Shown here piece by piece: positions 53,244 to 63,839 of a DNA stretch of 64,000 nt. Made by a program: the position numbers and the translations under genes. Source of the DNA: Acanthosepion esculentum. Lineage: Eukaryota > Mollusca > Cephalopoda > Sepiida > Sepiidae. The notes below the pieces were generated by a model that was given only the letters and a program-made list of their open reading frames with translations, was not told the origin of the DNA and did not search any database. The stretch lies in assembly GCA_964036315.1 (NCBI GenBank), contig OZ038507.1:59429502-59493501 (forward strand). Reading direction: 5' to 3'. The number at the start of each line of letters is the position of its first letter. Within the stretch, counting starts at the first letter, position 1.

Positions 53244-53749
53244 ATATTAGTGGTAAATATACACATACATATGCAATTATATATACACATACATATATGT
53301 ATAAAAATAATTAAAAGAGGATATGATCCAGGTAGAACTCAATGTCCAGGACAGAGTAAGGATATAATGAAAACATTTGAACACTAATATTCCATGGTCA
53401 TAATTTATTCCATTGGAATCGTAAAAACGATCCAATTCATCGGACCTACAGATTAAAAAAGAAAACAGAAAAAACAACTCCGGGAAAAAAATTAGTAAGA
53501 GTATATGTGTGAGAGTGTGGGAGGACATGAGATCTATATAGAGGGGGTAACAGACGAGAGAGGCAGGGAGGTCCAAAGATGGAGGGGGCATTAAAATTTA
53601 ACAGAGAGAAGATTTAAAGAAGGGTTTCAGTGAGAAAAATATGCGTATTTTCAAACGTCAGAAGATTGACCAGAAGAGTGTATACCTTTCTTGGCGACAT
53701 ACACACCCCATAGGCGATAAAATCTTATACTCCCACCCAGACACCTACA

Positions 53750-53780
53750 ACACACACACACACACACTCACACACACACA

Positions 53781-53838
<58 letters not shown>
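53750..53838. repeat. (CA)n(TA)n compound microsatellite
   Basis: CA-rich array followed by TA array. Confidence 0.96.
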
Positions 53839-53844
<6 letters not shown>

Positions 53845-53851
53845 CATACAC

Positions 53852-54040
53852 ACGCCTAGAAAAACGGATTTCAAAACCCATGCTAAATTTGCTATAATTG
53901 AGAGAATGGAAAGGTTTAGAGAAGATAACATTAGAAAGATTTTAGGATTCCATGAAACTAAGTGGAGACGACGTTTAAAAACACATTGTCCAGCCGGGCC
54001 AAACCATAAACTTAACAATATAGATAGTTTTAATATATAA
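53852..54040 (+). pseudogene. PLE GIY-YIG domain C-terminal fragment (probable)
   Basis: The plus strand is open for about 60 codons ending in stop: HAKFAIIERMERFREDNIRK, then LGFHETKWRRRLKTHCPAGP-N. The spacing F-x-H-A-K-F-x-I-I-E ... x-H-E-x-x-W-x-x-x-L-K-T-x-x-P-x-G-x-N resembles the second half of the PLE-type GIY-YIG nuclease, including the conserved metal-binding Glu. No GIY core is present because a microsatellite precedes it. A PLE 3'-type repeat follows. Confidence 0.5.
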
Positions 54041-54054
54041 ACCTGCAAACATAT

Positions 54055-54305
54055 AGTTTAAACGTATGTTATATTTATGGGTTAAAAACCTCAATATCAG
54101 GAAAAGAGGGTATGTAAATATAAAAGTGGATCGTCTGTTTTATGCTTCAACTCAGTCTTTAGGTATGAAGATTGCGTTGAAGCATGAATCAGACTTTCGT
54201 CGCTCGGGATTTAACTCAATATCCACTTTTATATTTATATTCGCTCTACTGTTGATATTGAGCACTTTAACCCATCGATATAGCATACCTTAAAACTAGG
54301 TGTCT
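54055..54305. repeat. PLE 3'-type repeat, inverted pair
   Basis: GTTATATTTATGGGTTAAAA and TCAATATCAGG appear first in plus orientation, then GATATTGAGCACTTTAACCC in minus orientation, with a GCTTCAACTC... phrase between them. Confidence 0.6.
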
Positions 54306-54890
54306 CTAGAGATTTTCTAAAACTTGAGCATACCATGATGAAAAATACCCCAAACTTAAGAAAAACAAAGATTTATCATCAAAATTTCTTAACAGGAAAG
54401 TCCAAAGACGCTTTTGATTTTTAAATCATCTTTTTAGAACGTTCGAGATTTTGGTTAAAAGGTCTTTTGCGCCAGTTGGGGAGGAAACCTAAGATTGGTA
54501 TAAGGTATTTTATCGTTTGGGTCGCGGTGAAAAACACAATGATTTGGAAATTCTTTCAGAAATCAAATTATTCTTAGATGTTAATGAAACATTCAGGACA
54601 TATTAACAAATAAATGAAATTATTTTGAGAAATGATTCGTCTTTAGAAAATTTTGGTAAAAACATTTTTCTTGTATCTGTTATTGTCCACTAAATTAATT
54701 TTAAGAAATTTCGTGGAATTAATTTTTGGACCGTTTAATCTTTATATTAACGATACGCAGAAATCTTTGGAGAATTTTAATCATCAATTCTTTTTTGTAA
54801 ACAGGAGCCCCAAGTTCTTGAATCATAAAATAAAAAGTGAAATAAAACTATTAACTTGTATCGGTAGGTGACACTGTTATGTAATAAAAA
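54305..54890. other. Degenerate coding-like sequence, unassigned
   Basis: The plus strand reads short phrases such as LVKRSFAPVGEE, FYRLGRGEKHNDLEILSEIK and LFLDVNETFRTY separated by shifts. It could be an N-terminal PLE region, but I cannot place it. Confidence 0.3.
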
Positions 54891-55140
54891 AACTTTATTT
54901 ACTAATCATAAATGGAAAAGCTTGCTACAATTCAGCGATCTCCGATATTTTAAAATGTTTTCATTTGTGTGTGTGCGTGCGTATAAATGTGTCGATTTTT
55001 GTAAATACGGACGTTCATGAACAGCATTATAAATAAAAGCGATAACTATAATAAATTTAAAGCTAAAGTACTTAAAATTCAATAAAACATTAGATTACTG
55101 AGAATATTTTCCTACACTTGTAAAATTACTGAATTGTTAA

Positions 55141-55510
55141 TCTATATATAAAACAGACAGTCTGTCTCTCTGTCTGTGTTGTACCTTTTCTCTCGAGATA
55201 CATCCAACCGATTTTGACCAAACTTGGCACATACACAGTACAATGAAAAAGATAGGTTCTTAGCGAAACAAATCGATAATTTAAAAAAAAAAGCAATAAT
55301 CGATAAAGCCGATCAAAAATCGATAAATTCAACTTTTTCCTCCGATTTCGTTCAAACCCTGTATGTAGGTTACTTAGATCATGACGAGCTCAACGATACC
55401 TCATTTTTACTTCGACGCCACTGCGTTTAGCGGAAAACCGCGAAAAGCGAAAAATCGATTTCAACACGAATCGATTTCAACACAAATCGATTTCAACACA
55501 AATTTTAAAG
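55141..55510 (+). mobile_element. Helitron-like terminal region (tentative)
   Basis: TCTATATATAAAACAGACAG, then CTGTCTCTCTGTCTGTG and CCGATTTTGACCAAACTTGG: the phrase order typical at the 5' end of Helitron-like elements. Further in there are repeats of AATCGATTTCAACACAAATC. No Rep/helicase or 3' end seen. Confidence 0.4.
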
Positions 55511-55514
55511 TAAA

Positions 55515-56150
55515 ATTTCGTTCAATGTTCAAGAAACTTCATTCAATTGTAACCAACAATAAGTTGATTGTTTAACAGTCATTTAACTTGATAATTGAGT
55601 CCACCTATATTGTGAAAACCCGCGTAAATAGCGAAAAATGGCGAATTTAACTGGTTTCTTTCTTATTTTTCGTTGCTCTTTCAACCAATCTTTATCAAAC
55701 TTAACAATTGCTTTATAAATGTATCCTCTTTTCATCCCTGGTAACACACTGACAAATTGAAATTCAAAAACTCCAAAAGAATTGTGGTCTGAAGTGGGTC
55801 TTCATGTGCCTGTTTTACCCCTTCATGTCCTCGGTTAACTTCCATAGAATAAATACAGACTATTTCTATTATATCAGTAACTGCATTCATTCAAAATGTT
55901 TTTTTTTTAATGAAAGTGCTTTAAAGTAACTGAAAAACATAGTCTGTTACATCTAAACATGATGCTGTTTTTGCTCCATTTTAATTGAACGCTTTTTTTC
56001 TGATCAACGAGCTGGCTATGGTTGCTAGTAATTATATAAAATGGGCACTCATGTTATGATCCTTAAGTAAATTTTACAGATATGACCCCCGTAGAAAAAA
56101 ATTAGAAAAACTTCTGGCTGTTAGTCAAGCTGTCAGTCTGGCAACACCTT
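55515..56150. other. No feature recognised
   Basis: AT-rich, non-repetitive; no domain. Confidence 0.4.
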
Positions 56151-56189
56151 AGATAAACACCTACCTCCGTGTTAAAATTAATTTCTACA

Positions 56190-56695
56190 GTATTTGAAAC
56201 TAAAAGTAATATTTGTTACTCAAGAAATGAAAAGCCATGCTGTAATTGTGGCTTTAATGGCCGATCATAGCAACTTAGAGGTGCCTCGATTTTTAAAAGT
56301 CACCAGATCTTTCGTACGGGAGGAGGCAGAGACCGAAGATGGAGATATATCACCATTATCAAAGCGTAGAAAGCATTCCAAACGCTCTGATATCCCCAGA
56401 ACACCTGGATCTATCCAGCAAGTTCAGCAGACCAATGTTGACAATCCCAGAAAATTCGTGAGGTCATTTGCGAAAGATTTCTACGTGTCAAAAGGAACAA
56501 TCTGAAATGCTGTCCAAGAAGACGTCAGACATAAGTCTTATGTGATGAGGAAACGTCAATTTATGTCAGAAAACAAAAAAAAATCGCTTAATCAGCTCTA
56601 AAAGTCTCTTAAACAAACTTAAATATCTAACCGAAAATGACGTGATTTGGTTTTTCTTAGACGAGAAAAGCTTTAACCAAAACTAGAAATTTAAC
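56190..56695 (+). pseudogene. Mariner/IS630-type transposase, N-terminal part
   Basis: DNA transposase fragment. From 56194 it encodes a helix-turn-helix-like N-terminus, SDIPRTPGSIQQVQQTNVDN, FAKDFYVSKGTI, then after an in-frame TGA NAVQEDVRHKSYVMRKRQFM. After a frameshift in an A-run comes KYLTENDVIWFFLDEKSFNQ, whose Asp is the expected first catalytic residue of the DDE/D triad. The rest of the catalytic domain is missing: the sequence breaks at about 56695, where a ribozyme-bearing SINE begins. One nonsense and one frameshift in about 165 codons make it a modestly decayed pseudogene. Confidence 0.8.
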
Positions 56696-56702
56696 AGATT
56701 TA

Positions 56703-56756
56703 ATATATATACAGACAACCTGTTTCGCTGTATCACAGCTTATCAGTGTGACTAGA
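56703..56756 (-). ncRNA. Mutated hammerhead ribozyme
   Basis: Minus-strand relative of the 26097 hammerhead. Helix II (GCTGT/ACAGC, loop GAT), GAA, helix III (ACA/TGT, loop GGT) and the GUC site are kept. The core box is CTGATAA instead of CTGATGA, so the catalytic G8 is replaced by A, and helix I pairs over only 3 bp. Expected inactive. Confidence 0.75.
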
Positions 56757-56860
56757 CACTCGACTGCAAGCGGAGATCGAAACTCGACCGAGTGGGCATC
56801 AGTCAGAGACTCTACCCCTAAGCTATCGGCGCATGGCAGATAAATAGAATCTTTTAACGT
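56757..56860 (-). repeat. tRNA-like head of the hammerhead SINE
   Basis: The minus strand has GATAGCTTAGGGGTAGAGTC (box A-like) and CGGTCGAGTTTCGATCTC (box B-like), about 45 nt upstream of the mutated hammerhead: the same order as at 25995-26145. Confidence 0.65.
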
Positions 56861-57009
56861 ATTATATACGTGATGTATATAAACGGTAGACCAGCAGCCA
56901 GAGCTCTCAATCCTGGCGAAGAGCTACGCGTAAAGCAGGAGCAGAAGCTGTTAAAAATACCCTTTCTCCATAGTGCTCAATCGTCAAGGGTTATACTAGA
57001 GCCAATTTA

Positions 57010-57260
57010 CAGTTGAGCTGGCGAGATGTAGCCATAAATTCTATGCTAACGGTTTCTTTTCTCGCACTTCTCGCTTTTGGAACTCCCTTCTGCCTCCATG
57101 CTTTTCCAACCAACTTTTAATTTTCAAAAATTTAAATGCTATTTCTCCGTGATTACTTTTTTGTCCTCGGTCATTAGTAATGTTTCTCTTCCTAATTCTT
57201 CGACACCCAATAAACCGTTGTGTCTTAAGGGCTTCATGCTTTACATGGGGTGAACTCCAT
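57010..57260 (+). pseudogene. CR1-like LINE C-terminal end
   Basis: The plus strand reads FSRTSRFWNSLLPPCFSNQL and IFKNLNAI, then a 3' UTR containing TTGTGTCTTAAGGGCTTCAT. Confidence 0.55.
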
Positions 57261-57261
57261 T

Positions 57262-57760
57262 AGAAAAATGTGTGTCTCTAATTTCTTGCATTTCTTTACA
57301 GATTATTTTAAATCGATACTTACTTTTGTAATTAAACATAAGTTGTTATTTTAAGTTATTTTTCCTGCATAATTTGTTCCCTTGGACACCATGAAAAATT
57401 TCCAAATTACAAAAAAAAACAAACAAACAAATCTATTTCCTTCGCATAAAAGCTAAAAGAATACTTTTTTTGTTACAGTAAATTACACTTACAAAGTTCA
57501 TACTGTAATTTTTCTAAAATGTATACTTAAAATAAATAACTGCTTTTCTTTTCACATTTTTAAAAATTTTACGCGATTTTTGTTTTGCTAGCGCCTTAAA
57601 TGCCTTTTGTAGCGGTCCTCGGAGGGGCTGGCACGTAAATAAAATAAAGGAGGAAATTGGCATTTTGTGTACCCTCGAATTATCTCCAGTATCTGCTTTC
57701 ATGGTACTTGTTCAAATATGCATTTTTTCATGGAATTTTAACGTAATCAATTCCAGCGTG
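57262..57760. other. No feature recognised
   Basis: No domain or repeat identified. Confidence 0.4.
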
Positions 57761-57764
57761 AGTA

Positions 57765-57965
57765 ATAGACTGGGTTAATGGTTAGCGTGTCGGACTGAGG
57801 AATCTGAGAGCCGTGTTCGAATTTCAGTCGAGTTCATTACATTTATTTACGTGCTTTGGAAATGTCTGAATATTTATCTTCTCCCCCACAGCTATGGGTA
57901 AAATAGCAGAACATTCCTATAACCTTGAGTAGCAACAAGTCTAGAAGGAAACTGAATGCAAAACT
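57765..57965 (+). repeat. tRNA-derived SINE, well preserved
   Basis: Box A TTAATGGTTAGCGTGTCGGA and box B GTGTTCGAATTTCAGTCGAG at tRNA spacing, then the ACATTTATTTACGTGC body ending CAACAAGTCTAGAAGG. The best preserved member of the family also seen at 32127 and 36160. Confidence 0.8.
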
Positions 57966-58009
57966 ATCTGCTGCCTTGTAGGTCCTGCCTTTTTAAGTAA
58001 AGCTCTAGA

Positions 58010-58720
58010 AGATGGTAACTACATCCGCGTCCAGGGTAAGACGATAAACTACGTCCGCGTCTTGGGTAAAACGATAAACTACGTCTGCGTCCTGGGTAAG
58101 ACGATAAACTACGTCCGTGTCCAGGGTAAGATGATAAACTACGCCCGCGTCTTGGGTAAGTCGATGAACTACGTCCAGGGTAAGATGATAAACTACGTCC
58201 GCGTCCTGGGTAAGTCGATAAACTACGTCTGCGGCCTGGCTAAGACGATAAACTACGTCCAACAGCAAGGCCTCTGATCAGGGGGCTTTGTGGAGCGTGG
58301 AACCGCCTCTTAATTGCTGGTGTTCCCAGGTCCACTCTAACCCGGGGTGGTAGCACCTGTTAAGGTCCCATCTATGGGCAAATAGTTAACCCCGAAACTG
58401 GGGTAAAAACACTATGAAAGTGTAAAAACAGGTTTTAATACCAGAAATATTTTGTAAAAAATTATTTCCAGCAATAAATTTTTGAAGGAAAAAAACTATT
58501 ACCAGCTATACATTTTTGAGGAAAAAAATATGACCAGCAATAGATTTTTGAAAAAAATTAATGCAGCAACATATTCTTTGAAAAAAAAAAAATTATTTCC
58601 AGAAATAGATTTTTGACAAAACAAAATATTACCAGCAATGGAAATTTTGTCGGCATTAAATAACCCATTGAGGTGTTGATATGTCGTAAAACAAAACAAA
58701 CCAAATAAACCAAATCTAGA
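58010..58720 (-). repeat. Interspersed repeat with expanded 30-bp VNTR, copy 2
   Basis: About eight 30-bp units (GATAAACTACGTCCGCGTCC plus TGGGTAAGAC) at 58014-58265, then GAACCGCCTCTTAATTGCTG, a CCCGGGGTGGTAGCACC phrase, a ~35-bp T/A-rich tandem part and GTTGATATGTCGTAAAACAA. It is the inverted counterpart of 42300-42795, which has only about two 30-bp units. Confidence 0.88.
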
Positions 58721-58864
58721 AGAAGGTAACTTCAAATACAAATCCACCTCTGAGACGAGGTCCGGGGTAAAACAAGTGAAACGGGACCCGGAAAGTCATT
58801 GCGCTCTTGTGACTTGAATGTCACCATGAACCACAATTGTGAGATGGACAGGAGTGGTGACCGC

Positions 58865-59110
58865 TGAATAAAATGAATGACTAGATTGGCAACTAGGTCT
58901 CTTCGTCTGAGATTAGACATAGCTAGATGTAACCTTAAGTACGTTTCTAAGTGTTTCTCTCTGTTTTTTTGTTTTCCTGTCAGCTGCGATGTCCGAATGT
59001 TTAAATGGAACTTCTATCGTTATCTTCCGTCTTCCCGAAATAAGTTCCTTTATTGTCGCTTCTCCTCACTAACGTTTTCTCGTTTACGTTTCCTCTAAGC
59101 AGCGCTTTGT
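58865..59110 (+). pseudogene. CR1-like LINE C-terminal end
   Basis: The plus strand is open for 73 codons: TRLATRSLRLRLDIARCNLK, then VSCDVRMFKWNFYRYLPSSR. These match the RLATRS... and FKxNxxRYLPS ending of CR1-type ORFs, with frameshifts in between. Confidence 0.55.
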
Positions 59111-59111
59111 G

Positions 59112-59870
59112 TCTTAGTGGCTTTTATCGCCTTAGCATGGGATAAAATGATTTTTAAAAAAATGTCCTCCTCTTTGATTTCCCTGTTATTTTATTTTTTT
59201 ATTGTTTACGAGATTATTTTTTCCACATTAAGTATTTCGCTGTGTTCTCACTATCTTGAACTTAATGAAGACTACACTTATCATTTTCGATTGTCGCAAC
59301 CCTATTCATCCCCAGTATAATCGACAGTTTTTCCCCGTGATCATTGTTACTTCCTTTCTTTTATTTATTGTTATCAATAACAAAACAGCGCTATTGACAA
59401 GCGCTGTCTAGACAGAAACGTTTCGACTCAGTGCCTGCCTTCCTCAAGAAAGTAAATATCCGTAGCAGTCGCAGAAACGATAAAAGAAGAACAGCCTTCG
59501 AAAGGAACAAACGTAATGGCAGAAATAAAAACGGAAAACACCAGAAAATAAGAAGCAAAAATCTGATTGTCTTGTTTCCCAACATGTAATTTCTTTAGGG
59601 TCGTGTTTTTTTTGTTTTTTTGTTTTGTTTTTTTTTTTGTCTTGTTTTGTTTTTGAGAAAGAGACGAGTTTTAATTAAATCCAATCAATTGTTCAAGAGC
59701 TCAACAAATAACATTAACAACGACTTCGATTTAAAAAAAAATATATATTTAGGAACAAAAGCGTCCGCATTGACTTCTGAAAACATCCTTCTTTTTTTGT
59801 TTGTGTTGTCGCTACCTCAAAAAGGTTTTAGCAACAAAAATGTTCAAGCACCTATTTTAACAATTATCTA
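59112..59870. other. No gene; hammerhead-like relic at 59405-59450
   Basis: On the minus strand CTTGAGGAAGGC...GAGTCGAAACG has hammerhead-like order with a poor core. A GCGCT/AGCGC inverted repeat is at 59389-59406. The remainder is featureless. Confidence 0.4.
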
Positions 59871-59992
59871 GGGACTTTAACAATATAAAGTGTTATGTAA
59901 GGATTTTAACACCAATAAAGACTACGGATTTTAACAGCCTCAGCAATTATCTCGGGATTTAAACTATATTAAGGATGATCTAGTTATATTAA

Positions 59993-60544
59993 CACTAGGA
60001 TGGCCAGCTCCTTTGATATATATAAAATGTCGTTTTCGACACCTTATGATTGTTTTTTAATATTTCGCATGAAAAATAATCATATATATGGTTAATGAAA
60101 TTACTCATATGTTTGCAATACATAGTTTATTAAAGAATATTACTATTACCCAACATTAGACATCCTTTTGAAGTAGACTATAACATTCTTTCTACAATCC
60201 TGTAGGACCAACTATTTACCAATATCTTAGATTCCACAATCTTTACATGTTACTAACAGTACCCTAGTTTCATCCTTTGCACATTTGCCGTGTTATGATA
60301 TTATTTCAATGCATTTACCCGATAAATAGCCTAGGTGTCAAAAACGACACCTCGGCCATTCAAGGTAAAACCTCAAATATCAGCTATTCCACTATATAGT
60401 TTTGTAAGAATTAAGTCTGTTAAGCATCTTTGCTAAAATTCAATAATTGTCCATAAGCTTCAGCTTCGAACCAAAACTAGTTATTCCATAGTAATTTGTT
60501 GAAAATTTGAAGGTGTCGAAAACGACATATCGGCCATCCTAGTG
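59993..60544. mobile_element. piggyBac-like MITE with TTAA duplication
   Basis: Ends CACTAGGATGGCC...GGCCATCCTAGTG are exact inverted repeats, flanked on both sides by TTAA (59989-59992 and 60545-60548). An inner inverted pair, ATGTCGTTTTCGACACCTT / AAGGTGTCGAAAACGACAT, lies near each end, and a related GGTGTCAAAAACGACACC is at 60331-60348. No transposase. TTAA plus this terminal style points to piggyBac. Confidence 0.85.
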
Positions 60545-60644
60545 TTAAGAGTATTTCGGATTATCTATGTAAGTAGTATCTAGGATTATCTTGGCATTTT
60601 AACAATATAAGGGATTATGTACAGATTAAGGTATAGTGATTTTC

Positions 60645-60780
60645 TAAGCCCGGCTTAGATGTGGCACGAGGCCGAAAGTATGGGGCACCCAGTGAGGATC
60701 GAACTCACTACTCAGTCGTAATTGTTCTAGCAAGACAAGCTTGCTAACCATTACACCGCCTCGATGTGCCCAAAGAATTG
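60645..60780 (-). repeat. tRNA-derived SINE head
   Basis: The minus strand has GTGTAATGGTTAGCAAGCTT (box A) and GTGAGTTCGATCCTCACTGG (box B), well preserved. It matches 965-1105. Confidence 0.75.
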
Positions 60781-60796
60781 GAAGTTAACCCCGGTA

Positions 60797-60915
60797 GTAG
60801 CAGGTGTTCCCAAGCGGTCCCCCATCTAAGTACTGACCTGGCTCTACGATGCTTAACTTCGGTGCATCGAACGAGAACCGGTGCTTTCAGCGTGATTTGA
60901 CCGTAAGCATTGATG
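60797..60915 (-). repeat. 5S rRNA pseudogene/SINE segment, nearly full length
   Basis: The minus strand covers most of 5S rRNA: AAAGCACCGGTTCTCGTTCG, AAGTTAAGCATCGTAGAGCC, a TCAGTACTTAGATGGGGGAC part and CGCTTGGGAACACCTGCT. Changes such as GCAACG to GCATCG and GGGTGACC to GGGGGACC argue against a working gene. Confidence 0.75.
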
Positions 60916-61184
60916 CAGGTATATATAAGGTATTGTTAGCTAGCGATTGGGATGATCTAAGAATTTGAACACTAACAGGGGTTATATAAGGATTTATTAA
61001 TATCAGAGATTATGTAGAGATGCTGACGATATTAAGGATTACTTAAGGATTATTTAAGGATTTTAAGAATATCAGTTATCTCGGGATTTTATGAGAGTTT
61101 ATCTACATATCTTTGCACTATTAGGGTTTATCTTGAGATTTTAACAATATCGGTGATTATCTAGGCATTTTAAGAATATTTTGT

Positions 61185-61370
61185 TTTTAATCAATTCACC
61201 CGAAGCAAGGCGATAATGCCCCTAAAACGCAAAGGGATACTGGGAGTGAAGGAGAATGACAAGATTTTATAAGAAATTAGCAGAAAACAAGTAGAAAACA
61301 AGAAATAAATTTCTACTCCTGTTCAAACAACCGAGGAAGAGTGTGAACCGGGTGATCAATGATTTTTTTT
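61185..61370 (-). repeat. CR1 LINE 3' UTR scrap
   Basis: GAAGCAAGGCGATAATGCCC and CTAAAACGCAAAGGGATACT resemble the CR1 tail at 12345-12395 and 39262-39305. Confidence 0.5.
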
Positions 61371-61602
61371 TTTTCAAATATTGTAGATTATCTGAATATT
61401 TTATCAATTACTGTCGATAATCTACAGTTTTTAACAATGTTAAGGATTTTCTACTGATTTTAACAATACCAGAAATTATTTTGTGATTTTAAGAACATCA
61501 GGGATTATCTTCGGATTTTTTCCAAATATCAGGGATTATCTGGGAAATTTAACAATGTTAAAGATTATCTACGGAAATGACCGATATTAGTGGTTATCTA
61601 GG

Positions 61603-62728
61603 ATAGTGCTTATTAAAATTCTTTGATTCACGGACCCCTTTAGTCACGGACTTCTTGAGTCACGGATCCCTTGTGTCATGGACCCCTTGAGTCACGGACC
61701 CTTATAAGAAATATCCCTTCATAGACAGAGAGACAAGGAGGTACTCACTGTCTGATTGGTTTTTCACAACACTTGTACGCGCATTTCTCCATACTGCACC
61801 GCCATACACACTGTACACTGATCATTTTTCAGCAAGTCACCCTTGAAAGAAATTGTCGTCAATTAATCCTCACCAGTATACGAAAAGATAATCAAGCCGC
61901 AATAAACCGTGGAAAATTATTACACTTGCTCTTATGGAGTGGCAATAAATGGCGGTCATGCAAAGAATGATGACATTTGTTTAAATGATAAAAATGGGGG
62001 ATCAATTCTATGTTACAATCAATATATAAACTGATCCCTCATTTTGTGACCAGGGTAGTTTCTATAAATTTATATTCCAGAGAATGTAAAAAAGACATGA
62101 CAGTATAGCTAATAACGTGTTTGACATTTTTGCCAATTCTCGAGTATCTTACCGTAGATTAACCTTTTTTGTGTCACGGACACCTTGAGTCACGGACCCC
62201 TATAAGAAATATCCCTTCATAGACAGACAAGCAGATGCTCACAGTATGTATGGTTTCTCACAACTTTTGTACGTGCATTTTTCCATCTGTAGACTGCACA
62301 CACATCACTTTTCAGTCAGTCACGCTTGAAAGAAATTGTCAATAATCATCACCAGTATACGTGAAGAAAATCAAACTGCGATAAACCGTGGAAAATGAGA
62401 ATTATAACTTGCTCTTATGGAGTGGCAAAAGATGGCGGCCGTGCAGAGAATGATGACACGCAGTTTAAATGGTAAACATGGACCCAACAGCAATTCAATA
62501 AACGCCTAGCTGTCCGCACTGTAAGTAGTGGCTGGGTGCGTTTTCTTTCAAGCAGTGACAGGATGCATTTTCTTTTATTTCTTTCAAAGGGAAACCGTTG
62601 ATTTCTGACAAGGGCTGTATAGCGAATATAAATGTTAATTTTGATCTAATCATCAGGTACCCCCTGAAACACATTCATGACCCCCCCCCCCCCTAAGTGT
62701 CCGTGGACTCTAGATACAGAAGCCTTGA
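61603..62728. mobile_element. hAT-like element with internal ~550-bp duplication
   Basis: The left end (AGTGCTTATTAAAATTCTTT ... TCACGGACCCC) and right end (inward: CAAGGCTTCTGTATCTAGAG TCCACGGAC) are loosely inverted, and the flanks ATCTAGGA and ATCTAGAG look like an imperfect 8-bp target duplication. Inside, the block CACGGACCCTTATAAGAAAT ... GGCGGTCATGCAAAGAATGA (61690-61975) is repeated at 62193-62455. A C-run is at 62681-62694. No transposase. Confidence 0.6.
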
Positions 62729-62865
62729 TCTAGAGATTTTTAAAAGTATCAGGTCTTATCAAGGGATTCTCGCAGCGAACTATCCTACAATGTTCTGCAA
62801 ATCTTAGCATTAATATTTTGTAAGCTTAGCTTAGACTGAGATAAGGCCATATTTGTGGAATTAAG

Positions 62866-62870
<5 letters not shown>

Positions 62871-62896
<26 letters not shown>

Positions 62897-62916
62897 CTTC
62901 TTCTTCTTCTTCTTCT
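62871..62916. repeat. (TTC)n microsatellite
   Basis: Perfect TTC array adjoining an RTE LINE terminus. Confidence 0.96.
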
Positions 62917-63185
62917 ATGTGTCGCGTTCCTTCGGGATATGGGCGATCATAGCTCTCTAAAACTTCCTATCCCTTGTCGTCCTTAGAAATGTTTCTTCGT
63001 TCTGTTAAGCCTCCCACACCCATTTCGCCATCTACTCAGGCAAACACACCACAGATAGGTCACTCGCTGCCTTCCCCTATCTCTATTACCCTCAACACGC
63101 CCTGTGAGTGTTAAGCTTTCCAAGCCACCCTTTCTCATTGTGGATCCAATAAACATCAACAGTCTATTTCTGATTGAAGAATGGA
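62917..63185 (-). pseudogene. RTE-type LINE 3' end
   Basis: The minus strand reads RVLRGNRDRGRQRVTYLWCV-like, KMGVGGLTE-like and KFXRAMIAHIPKERDT-like residues, the family terminus, then meets (TTC)n. Confidence 0.65.
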
Positions 63186-63344
63186 AAATTTAACATTCCG
63201 CGCATATTTGATATCAAACTGCGAACGTACAAGATGGTTTAATGCTTATTACTTTAGTGGAATTATCTCCATTTGGCGCTATGCATTCTTCCTGCTCTCA
63301 TTAGCTTCTTCCATTTGGCTTGGCTTTATATATTAATATGGCAG

Positions 63345-63735
63345 TGCATGCTTTCCAATCTTCCCAGATATGAAGAAGAGGTTCGAAGCGATAGGGAAGT
63401 GTTTTCACAGTCACGTGTTGGGAATACCATGACAGAACACGCGAGTAATTAGGAAGTTTTAATGACAATGAAAAACTTGAAAGATACTCAAACTAAAAAT
63501 CAGAAACAAACAGTTGAAATTTCTGAGAGACATTATGAGGAAAGACGATTTGGAAATCTTAATACTCACAGGTCATATTGTGGGAAGGAGGGGGAAGAGG
63601 GAAACAGCGAGCAGCGTACCCAAGGAGCTTTGAGGAATGGATGACAACGTGGGATGGTAAAGAATCGATCTTTGCTTAGGGCTACAAAGGACAGGAAATT
63701 GTAGAATGTCGTAATCGCACACGACGAAAAAAGTA
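63345..63735 (+). pseudogene. RTE-type LINE 3' end
   Basis: Plus strand: KRFEAIGKCF-like, RHYEERRFGNLNTHRSYCGK, EWMTTWDGKES-like and RATKDRKL-NVVIAHDE-like. It forms an inverted pair with 62917-63185, tail-distal sides facing. Confidence 0.6.
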
Positions 63736-63839
63736 ACCCGATACACAAATGAATATGGTCTAAGTCAATTTTTTTCACAATAAAATTGATATTAACAATA
63801 CAAGCCTCAAAAACCACTCAAATTAGAAAATTACTAAAC

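Larger units (their letters stand above)
59870..62790. repeat. Degenerate ~30-bp array (GATTATCT...GGATTTTAACAAT), repeatedly invaded
   Basis: Variants of AGGGATTATCTAGGGATTTT and TAACAATATC recur across nearly 3 kb. The array is split by a piggyBac-like MITE, a 5S/tRNA SINE pair, a CR1 3' scrap and a hAT element. Confidence 0.75.

Noticed and set aside
60797..60915. Functional 5S rRNA gene
   Set aside because: Substitutions in the internal control region and conserved loops, no downstream T-run terminator, and the same sequence recurs as dispersed SINE parts.
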